The translations under genes were made by a program, and so were the position numbers. From positions 5,084,001-5,148,000 of the forward strand of contig NZ_CP109499.1 of the NCBI RefSeq assembly GCF_036231965.1: DNA of 64,000 nucleotides, in the 5' to 3' direction. The notes below the pieces were generated by a model. The model was not told the DNA's origin and did not search any database. It worked only from the letters and a program-made list of their open reading frames with translations. This stretch comes from Streptomyces sp. NBC_01428 (GTDB taxonomy: Bacteria > Actinomycetota > Actinomycetes > Streptomycetales > Streptomycetaceae). Positions 1-6,081 of the stretch are shown in pieces (position 1 is the first letter of the stretch; each line of letters starts with the position of its first letter).

Positions 1-387
1 CAGGTAGTTGGAGTAGCTGTCGCCCACGGACGCGGCGGCCACGACGACGGTGGTGGCGGCGCCCGAGACGAGCACCACCCGCATGATGCCCTTGAGCGCC
101 GTGCGGCCCGCGTCCCCCTTGCGTTCGATGGCCATGCGGCAGGCGGCGAAGAGCAGCGAGCCGACGGCCAGGTAGACGACGATCCACTGCGTGTCGGCGC
201 TGATGCCCTTCGACGTGTCGGTCTGTTCCAGCGTCGGGACGTTGGTGGTCAGCGCCGCGAACACGGCGACCGCGCCCGCGAGAATGGTCTTCGCGATCAG
301 GTCGACGATGGTGCCGATGGGGTCGCCGAGAAAGCTGAAGAAACCCTTCACCAGGTCGATGACCGGATTTCCGGACGTGCAGTTCAC
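1..387 (-). CDS. Partial multi-pass membrane protein, VirB6/TrbL-like
   Basis: The reverse strand reads open from a GTG at 387 to the window edge, so the C-terminus is missing. The start overlaps closely with the stop of the next upstream gene (one base between TGA and GTG), which implies translational coupling. The 129 visible residues include a hydrophobic stretch after residue 25 (IAKTILAGAVAVFAALTT), a second near residue 63 (WIVVYLAVGSLLFAACRMA) and a third near residue 100. That pattern fits a polytopic inner-membrane subunit such as VirB6/TrbL of type IV secretion or conjugation systems. No catalytic motif is visible. The family assignment is inferred from topology and neighbours, not a sequence match. 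Confidence 0.6.
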   Translation of the reverse strand, partial: MNCTSGNPVIDLVKGFFSFLGDPIGTIVDLIAKTILAGAVAVFAALTTNVPTLEQTDTSKGISADTQWIVVYLAVGSLLFAACRMAIERKGDAGRTALKGIMRVVLVSGAATTVVVAAASVGDSYSNYL

Positions 388-388
388 G

Positions 389-1144
389 TCAGACCCCCCA
401 GAGGGTGAAGCCGTTGGTGGTCTGGACCGAGGACACCGGGGAGTGCAGGGACCCGTTGTCGTCGGGCCGCACCTTCCAGTCGCCGCCGCTCCAGCGCAGG
501 GAGATGGTGGTCGCCGCGTATCCCTGGGCGCTCTTCAGGAGCAGCCGCACGGTCGCCGCCGACTCCGTGTAGGCGGTCACCGAGAAGCCGACGTACGAGG
601 CGACGGCCGTGCCGTCGCTCTGCCCGTCCGTGTTCGCGACGGTGGCCCGCTGGAACTCGAACATCTCGCGTCCCTGCCCGGCCACCACCTGCTGCTCGGT
701 GACGGTGCGCCAGTGCGATCCGCTCATCTGCGACGGGATGATGTGCGCGGCCAGCGCGGCCCCGGCGGGCGTGTGCGCGTAGCACCACCACAGCGGCCCC
801 TGGATCAGGGTGGGGCCCGCCGAGGCGGAGATCGGCACCCGCGCGACACCGAGGGTGCGCCAGGTCACGTCCTTGGGCGCGGCCTTGGGCAGGGCGGAAC
901 CGGCGCTGTCGTCGGTGCTGCAGCCCTTGGGCCGGCCGTCCTTCGCGGCGGAGACCTGGGACAGGGGCCCTTCGGAGGCCGCGGTGTTCGTACCGTCCGC
1001 GCTCGCGCCCGGGCCGGACAACAGGCTGACGATCCCGCCCACCACGACCACGATGCCGATGAACCCCGCTGACAGCTGCCAGCTGCGCTGCTTGTAGTAC
1101 GGCCCGGTCTCCGCGAGCCGGCGCTCCCTGCGTGTGAACTTCAC
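389..1144 (-). CDS. Single-pass membrane protein of the secretion-like cluster
   Basis: The protein has 251 residues from a GTG start. It has a short basic cytoplasmic N-terminus, one transmembrane helix at about residues 26-44 (GFIGIVVVVGGIVSLLSG) and a soluble extracytoplasmic domain of about 200 residues. This bitopic layout resembles VirB8/TcpC-type scaffold subunits of conjugation machines, but I do not recognise the family from its sequence. It lies 13 bp after a pilin-like gene and abuts the polytopic gene downstream, so all are probably one operon. Its role as a scaffold is inference. Confidence 0.75.
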   Translation of the reverse strand: MKFTRRERRLAETGPYYKQRSWQLSAGFIGIVVVVGGIVSLLSGPGASADGTNTAASEGPLSQVSAAKDGRPKGCSTDDSAGSALPKAAPKDVTWRTLGVARVPISASAGPTLIQGPLWWCYAHTPAGAALAAHIIPSQMSGSHWRTVTEQQVVAGQGREMFEFQRATVANTDGQSDGTAVASYVGFSVTAYTESAATVRLLLKSAQGYAATTISLRWSGGDWKVRPDDNGSLHSPVSSVQTTNGFTLWGV

Positions 1145-1157
1145 GACCGGCGCCCGC

Positions 1158-1445
1158 TTACGCGAAGACGAAGCTGATCAGCGGGCCCGCGGTGGCGACG
1201 AGGACACAGCCGCCGAGGACCATGCCGAGCCGGCTCATGTGCTCCGAGCTCTCGCCGCGCTTCACCGAGACGGCCATCATCGCGCCGGTGATGAGCACGC
1301 CGGCGACACCGGCGGCGGTGCCGGCCCAGGCGGCTATGCCGAGGACCTTGTCGACCTTGGTGGTCAGCGCAGGGGGGGCGTTGCGGGCCGGGTTGGGGAC
1401 AGCGGCGGCGAGGATGTTGGAGGCTTCGTAGAGCAGAGAGGACAT
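1158..1445 (-). CDS. Small two-helix membrane protein, VirB2/TrbC pilin-like (copy 1)
   Basis: The ATG at 1445 is preceded by a GGAG ribosome-binding site, so I use this start rather than a longer reading with low-complexity Ser/Arg sequence. The 95-residue product has a first hydrophobic helix at about 35-58 (LGIAAWAGTAAGVAGVLITG), a short basic loop (SVKRGESSEHMSRL) and a second helix at about 73-92. This two-helix, short-loop layout is that of VirB2/TrbC-type pilins. It is clearly related to the 93-residue product of the next upstream gene: both have a VKRG/LRRG loop and the ending ATAGPLI/ATCAGPLV. Pilin function is inferred. Confidence 0.7.
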   Translation of the reverse strand: MSSLLYEASNILAAAVPNPARNAPPALTTKVDKVLGIAAWAGTAAGVAGVLITGAMMAVSVKRGESSEHMSRLGMVLGGCVLVATAGPLISFVFA

Positions 1446-1521
1446 GGGGATCTCCGAGGAATCGGCGCCCGGCACGAGCGGTGGGCGACTGGGTGACTGG
1501 TGTTGCGCGAGGGTGGTGCGG

Positions 1522-1803
1522 TCAGGGACCGAGGAGCTGGAGGCTGCCGAGGGCCGCGACGAGCGGCCCGGCGCAGGTCGCGACCAGGCAGCTGAGGGTG
1601 ACGAAGAAGACACCGCGGAAGTGCTCGCCGCCCTCGCCGGGGTCGCCGCGGCGCAGCTGGAGCGCCATCTGGATGCCGACGATGATCAGTCCGCCGACCC
1701 CGCACGCCGAGGCGCACCAGGCGAGCAGGCCGAGGATCGTGTCGGCACCCACGGGCGGGGTGTACGCGGCGAGGAACCGCGCGTCGAGGAGGGGTGGGGT
1801 CAT
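1522..1803 (-). CDS. Small two-helix membrane protein, VirB2/TrbC pilin-like (copy 2)
   Basis: The ATG at 1803 overlaps the stop of the upstream gene by the four-base ATGA arrangement, which indicates translational coupling and fixes the start. The 93 residues form two hydrophobic helices (about 22-48 and 68-90) joined by a charged loop LRRGDPGEGGEHFRG. The layout and sequence parallel the neighbouring 95-residue protein, so the two genes arose by tandem duplication and have diverged. Two paralogous pilin-like subunits next to a lytic transglycosylase and polytopic membrane proteins suggest a cell-envelope-spanning apparatus. Confidence 0.7.
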   Translation of the reverse strand: MTPPLLDARFLAAYTPPVGADTILGLLAWCASACGVGGLIIVGIQMALQLRRGDPGEGGEHFRGVFFVTLSCLVATCAGPLVAALGSLQLLGP

Positions 1804-3155
1804 GACACGGCTCCCTCGCCGTAGAGCTCGCCGCCCACCAGCTTGGAGAGCGTGGCGAGTTGCCTGGGGACGGACCTCGGCCGGCCGCCGGTGCGCCAGG
1901 CCGGGATCCACGGCACGCGGTGCACGCGGGCGACCGAGCGGAGCACGCGGATACGGCGGAGCAGACTGAGCGGCAGCCGTCCGGGGGCGTCGGCGACGAG
2001 GACGACGCCGAGCAGTTCGAGACCCTGCGGGGCGTTGCCGTCCTTCAGCGCGCCGAGTGCCTGGGAGACGGACTGGAGTCCGCGCGCGCTGGTGCGGCCC
2101 ACGAGCACGACCCGGCGCGGTTCGCCGCGGGCCGGGTCGGGCCAGCGGGCTCCCACGTCGACGCCGCCGAAGGCCTCGACCATCGAGGTCGCGCCGGATC
2201 CGCCGTGGGCCTTCACCCAGCCGACGTCGTCGCGCGACTTCCCGCGGACGGGCCGGGGCTTCTTGGGCCGGCCCCAGCCGGGCTCGGCGTCGGCGGCCGG
2301 AGCAGGCCGCCGCCCGCCGGCCGCCCGCGCCGGGGCGGCCGCGGCCTTGGGGCGCGCGGCGGCCTTCCGGGGTGCGGGGGCGACGGGGGCGGTCGGCTGC
2401 GGGGCCACGGGGGCGGCGGGCCGAGCCTGCGCCACCGCCTGTGGCGCAGGCGCCGGTTGCGGGGCGGGGGCGACGTACTGGGCGCCTGCCTGCTGGTACG
2501 CGGCCTGAGGCGCGGCCTGTTGAGGATGCGCCGGCTGAACAGGGGCCGATGCGACCGGGGTTGCCGGCGCCTGCGGGACACCGGGCTGGACCGGAGCCGC
2601 CGGGGCGGGGGCCGCCTGCACAGGGGCTGCCTGCACGGGGGCCGCCTGCACGGGAGCCGCCTGCACGGGAGCCTGCTGTGCCTGCGGTGCCACGTAGTGA
2701 ACGGGGGGCGCCTGAACGGGCTGCGCGTGACCGGGCGCCGCCTGAACGGGGGGCGCCTGGACCGGAGTCACCTGCGCCGGGGAAGCCTGTACCGGAGCCG
2801 CCTGGGCCTGCGGGGCGGCGGGCCCGACGGGGGCCTGCGCGGCGGGAACCTGAGGTGCCCCGTGCGGACCGGCCGGAGCCGCCTGCTGCCCGGCGCCGGG
2901 TATCTGCTGCGGGGCCGGGGATGCCGGGTGTGCCGGGGCGGCCGGGTTTCCGGCCGGTGCCGGCGGGGCAGCCGGGGATCCGGCGGGCTCCGCGGCGGTC
3001 CCGTCGGCCTCGGGAGCGGGCCGCGCTTCCGGAGGCGTCGGCTGTGGGTTCTTCGGTCCCCGTACCCATGACCCCGGGCCCGACGGCAGTGCCGAAGGAG
3101 TGCCCATGTGTGCCCCGCCCCCCTCTTCGCTCGTGAATCCGCTGCTCTGGCTCAT
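1800..3155 (-). CDS. Pro/Ala/Gln-rich protein with degenerate P-loop domain
   Basis: The product has 451 residues. Residues ~35-290 are a low-complexity linker of Pro, Ala, Gln and Val, including near-perfect PVQAAP repeats encoded by 18-bp DNA repeats around 2608-2673. The last ~150 residues form a folded domain starting with WVKAHGGSGATSMVEAFGG. The GGSGATS segment looks like a deviant Walker A loop in which the lysine is missing, as in some ParA/CpaE-like regulators. I believe similar C-terminal domains exist in Streptomyces as a DUF (possibly DUF6668), but cannot confirm it. The gene begins the minus-strand operon and ends in ATGA with the next gene. Confidence 0.7.
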   Translation of the reverse strand: MSQSSGFTSEEGGGAHMGTPSALPSGPGSWVRGPKNPQPTPPEARPAPEADGTAAEPAGSPAAPPAPAGNPAAPAHPASPAPQQIPGAGQQAAPAGPHGAPQVPAAQAPVGPAAPQAQAAPVQASPAQVTPVQAPPVQAAPGHAQPVQAPPVHYVAPQAQQAPVQAAPVQAAPVQAAPVQAAPAPAAPVQPGVPQAPATPVASAPVQPAHPQQAAPQAAYQQAGAQYVAPAPQPAPAPQAVAQARPAAPVAPQPTAPVAPAPRKAAARPKAAAAPARAAGGRRPAPAADAEPGWGRPKKPRPVRGKSRDDVGWVKAHGGSGATSMVEAFGGVDVGARWPDPARGEPRRVVLVGRTSARGLQSVSQALGALKDGNAPQGLELLGVVLVADAPGRLPLSLLRRIRVLRSVARVHRVPWIPAWRTGGRPRSVPRQLATLSKLVGGELYGEGAVS

Positions 3156-3277
3156 CTGGTTTCCACTGGTTTGAACTTATTTGCTCCGGGCGCCGTTTGG
3201 ATCTGTCGAGCCCGTCGGACAGCACAACGGGTCATGTGGCCACAGCGGTTCAAGGTGTGGGGAAGAAGGCGGGCGCC

Positions 3278-4096
3278 ATGAGTGGAGAAGGCGGAGAAGG
3301 CGGTGCGTCGACCGCCGTCCGGAACGGCATCATCGCGGGCACCGGTTGCGGCTGCCTGCTGTCGCCGCTCGCCCTGGCCGGCACGCTGGTCGTCGTCGTG
3401 ATCCTGGGCGGGTTCGGCGTCCTGCTCGCCCCGCTCATCGCGCTCTACCTGCTGTTCCACGGCGGCGGCGGCGATCCCCCCAGCGAGGACACCGCGGACC
3501 AGACCCTGAGCATCTTCCAGGGCGACGGCAAGGGGCAGTTGGACACCTCGACGGTGCCCGAGGACCTGGTGGACCCGATCCAGAACGCCGGTGAACTGTG
3601 CGGCGCGATCGGCCCGATCGTCATCGCCTCGCAGATCGAGAAGGAGTCCGGCTTCAACAAGACCCTCGTCGGCCCGAACGGCGAGGAGGGCATCTCCCAG
3701 CTGCCGCCCGAGATCTTCAAGCAGTACGGCAAGGACGACGACGACAACGGCAAGACCTCCGCCCTGGACGCGGAGGACTCGATCATGGCGCAGGGCCGCT
3801 ACCTGTGCGAGCTGGCCAAACAGGGCCAGCAGTTGATCGACGACGGCGTGATCCAGGAGACCGGCGAGGACGGGACGAGCAACACCTCGCTCGACCTCGC
3901 GCTGGCCGCGTACGACGTCGGGATGGACGCGGTCAAGGCGGCGAAGGGCGTTCCGCAGACCAACGAGGCCCAGGGCTATGTCCTCGCGATCCGCGCCCAG
4001 TTCGCGAAGTACCAGGGCATCGGCGCACCGCCCTCGGGCGCCACCCCCGGCGTCACCCCCGACCCGGACGCCACCACGACCGGCCCCGCCGCATGA
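3278..4096 (+). CDS. Membrane-anchored lytic-transglycosylase-like protein (VirB1-like)
   Basis: From the ATG at 3278 the product is 272 residues; a TTG further up at 3197 is possible but adds a low-quality N-terminus. Two adjacent hydrophobic segments span about residues 17-65, followed by an extracytoplasmic domain. In that domain the sequence SQIEKESGFNKT...GEEGISQLPPEIFKQYG matches the SLT fold: a catalytic Glu in an E-S-x-F motif followed by a G-x-x-Q-x-x-P motif. Such enzymes cleave peptidoglycan to open a path for secretion or conjugation machines. It faces away from the pilin-like operon and is followed by a coupled partner, so it probably serves the same apparatus. Confidence 0.72.
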   Translation: MSGEGGEGGASTAVRNGIIAGTGCGCLLSPLALAGTLVVVVILGGFGVLLAPLIALYLLFHGGGGDPPSEDTADQTLSIFQGDGKGQLDTSTVPEDLVDPIQNAGELCGAIGPIVIASQIEKESGFNKTLVGPNGEEGISQLPPEIFKQYGKDDDDNGKTSALDAEDSIMAQGRYLCELAKQGQQLIDDGVIQETGEDGTSNTSLDLALAAYDVGMDAVKAAKGVPQTNEAQGYVLAIRAQFAKYQGIGAPPSGATPGVTPDPDATTTGPAA

Positions 4097-4107
4097 GGAG
4101 GACAGCG

Positions 4108-5220
4108 ATGGCCCACTTCGACGTGTACATCTCCGGTGAGGGGATCGCCGAGATCGACGGACACACCCTGGTCCCCGCGCCGGGCCAGTCCGTGCACGAG
4201 GCGGTGCTCGACCGGCTGCAGGCCCACGCGGAGGAGCGCGGCGGCGCCGTCGAGGCGACGGTGTTCGACGGCCCGGACGCGGCCCGGTTCGTCCTCCGGG
4301 TCCTCCCGGACGGCTCCAGCCTCGTCCTCGACCCGGACGAGGCCCCCGCACCGGCCCCGGCCACCGACCTCGGCCCCTCCCCGCACGACCCCCCGGCCGC
4401 AACGGCGGTTCCGGCCCCGGCACCCGCCCAGGCCGAGCCGGCGCCCGTGGCACAGGCCCCGGCACCTGCACCGGCGCCGGCGGAGTCCGCCCCCGCGATT
4501 CCGGCCCCGGCGCCCGCACCGGCCGCGTTCGCACCCCCGGCGCCCGTCCCGGCACCCGCGCCGGTTGTCGCCCCCGTCGACCTGGTGGCGCCCGCGCCCC
4601 TTCCGGTCGCCGTCCCCGAGCGGGCATCCGCTCCCGCGGCCGTCGTCGTGCCGCCGTCCGCCGCGGCCACCGCCTCCGCCGTCGCGACCGCGGTGGCCCG
4701 GGCGCGGGCCACCGCCGCCGCGCGGGCGGAGGTGCCGGACCCGGCGGCCGTGACCGCGCGCGCCGTACGCACCGACTTCCCGGACTGGCTCACCGAGCGG
4801 ATCGGCCGGATCAACGGGCTCGCCGCCGCGGGCATGCTCGACGAGGCCTTCGACGACGCGACCGAGCTGCGCGAGGGCCTCACCGAGTCGCTGGGCGCCG
4901 AGCATCCGCACGCCGTGGAGGCACGGGCCGTCGAGGCCTACCTTGCCCACCTGCGCGGCGACCACCGGGAGGCCATCGTGCTGGCCCTCGCGGTGGCCCG
5001 GATCCGGTGCCGCGCCCGGGACGGCCGGGCCCCGGCGGAGGTGGCGCGGGCGGCGGCCGCCTGGCAGCAGCTCGACGACGACCGGGCGGTGGTCGCGCAC
5101 GGCCGTGAACTGCTGCACATGTGGGCCACGTTGGAGCGCAACGGCCTGCTGCCCCCGGGATACGCGGCGCTCGTCGGCCAGGTCCGCAAGCAGGTGGAGG
5201 CACTGGCGGCCTACGTCTGA
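4108..5220 (+). CDS. Hypothetical protein with Pro/Ala linker and TPR-like C-terminus
   Basis: The ATG at 4108 has an AGGAGG site 8 bases upstream; an in-frame ATG at 4093 overlaps the preceding stop and is the alternative start. The 370 residues divide into a ~75-residue N-terminal domain, a long Pro/Ala/Val linker (about 80-205), and an alpha-helical C-terminal ~150 residues. That C-terminal part carries features of tetratricopeptide-like scaffolds (AGMLDEAFDDATELREGL, LRGDHREAIVLALAVARI). It is translated directly after the lytic-transglycosylase-like protein. I do not recognise a named family; a cytoplasmic adaptor for the secretion-like cluster is a guess. Confidence 0.65.
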   Translation: MAHFDVYISGEGIAEIDGHTLVPAPGQSVHEAVLDRLQAHAEERGGAVEATVFDGPDAARFVLRVLPDGSSLVLDPDEAPAPAPATDLGPSPHDPPAATAVPAPAPAQAEPAPVAQAPAPAPAPAESAPAIPAPAPAPAAFAPPAPVPAPAPVVAPVDLVAPAPLPVAVPERASAPAAVVVPPSAAATASAVATAVARARATAAARAEVPDPAAVTARAVRTDFPDWLTERIGRINGLAAAGMLDEAFDDATELREGLTESLGAEHPHAVEARAVEAYLAHLRGDHREAIVLALAVARIRCRARDGRAPAEVARAAAAWQQLDDDRAVVAHGRELLHMWATLERNGLLPPGYAALVGQVRKQVEALAAYV

Positions 5221-5311
5221 GTCACGGAGCGCAAACCTCATCCGTACCTCTGGTCACACCCGTCCCGACCAGCTCGTCCATCGATCCGTACAACCGACGT
5301 CAAACGAACGT

Positions 5312-5336
5312 GGAACACCCCTCGGAACACTCCGTT
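5312..5336 (+). promoter_or_regulatory. Possible ECF-type promoter
   Basis: GGAAC at 5312-5316 and CGTT at 5333-5336 are separated by 16 bp, the usual layout of promoters read by ECF sigma factors in Streptomyces. The element lies 67 bp before the ATG of the ECF sigma gene, which would fit autoregulation. A short inverted repeat (GGAAC-ACTCC-GTTCC) overlaps it. Confidence 0.4.
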
Positions 5337-5403
5337 CCCCGGAAGGACCCGGCTCCTCGTACCCCCCACGGGGCCGGCCATTCCCAAGGAACAGGAGCAC
5401 ACC

Positions 5404-6081
5404 ATGAACGTGACGGTCATCGGATCGGCGAGCGCGGTCTCCGCCGAGGAACGGGCGCTGCGCGACCTGTATCTGGAACACGGTCCGGCGCTCTACACGT
5501 ACGTGCTGCGCATGCTCGGCGGTGACACGCACCGTACCGAGGACGTCATCCAGGAGACGCTGCTGCGCTGCTGGAACAAGCGGAACCTGGTCGACGACGA
5601 GGGGATGGCGGTGCGCCCCTGGATGTTCCGGGTGGCGCGCAACCTCGTCATCGACGGGCACCGGACGCGGATGGCGCGGCCGTTGGAGATCGGCGGTGCC
5701 ACCTGGCTGAGCGAACTGGGCGCCGAGGTCGACGACATCGAGCAGATGCTGTCGTCGATCGTGGTGCAGGAGGCGCTGGAGACGCTCACGCCCGCCCACC
5801 GTGACGTCATCCGGGCGACGTTCTTCGCGGACCGCACCACCCAGGAGGCCGCGGACGCCCTCGGCATCCCCCAGGGCACGGTCAAGTCCCGGGTGTACTA
5901 CGCCCTGCGCAGTCTGCGGCTGGCCCTGCGCGACCACGGCGTCGTCGTCGAGGACACGGACCGGGAGCCGGCGCGGACGGAGCGGCGGAGCACCCGGCAG
6001 GCACAGGACCCGGGGGCCGAGGACCGGCAGGCACAGGACCGGCAGGCACCGTCCGGACGACCGGAGCGCGCCGCCGCCTGA
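5404..6081 (+). CDS. ECF RNA polymerase sigma factor
   Basis: The 225-residue product has sigma region 2 at about 20-90 (LYLEHGPALYTYVLRML, then the WMFRVARNLVIDGHR core-binding/-10 segment) and region 4 at about 115-175 (LTPAHRDVI, then the helix-turn-helix GIPQGTVKSRVYYALRSLR). It would direct RNA polymerase to a dedicated promoter set. A charged C-terminal tail of ~45 residues with repeated RQAQD units is an extension beyond the usual fold. No anti-sigma gene lies beside it; its stop codon abuts the stop of the convergent SARP gene. A possible ECF promoter lies upstream. Confidence 0.93.
   Translation: MNVTVIGSASAVSAEERALRDLYLEHGPALYTYVLRMLGGDTHRTEDVIQETLLRCWNKRNLVDDEGMAVRPWMFRVARNLVIDGHRTRMARPLEIGGATWLSELGAEVDDIEQMLSSIVVQEALETLTPAHRDVIRATFFADRTTQEAADALGIPQGTVKSRVYYALRSLRLALRDHGVVVEDTDREPARTERRSTRQAQDPGAEDRQAQDRQAPSGRPERAAA

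Noticed and set aside
2600..2680. 18-bp DNA repeats as a minisatellite element
   Set aside because: They lie in frame inside the Pro/Ala/Gln-rich gene and simply encode PVQAAP units.
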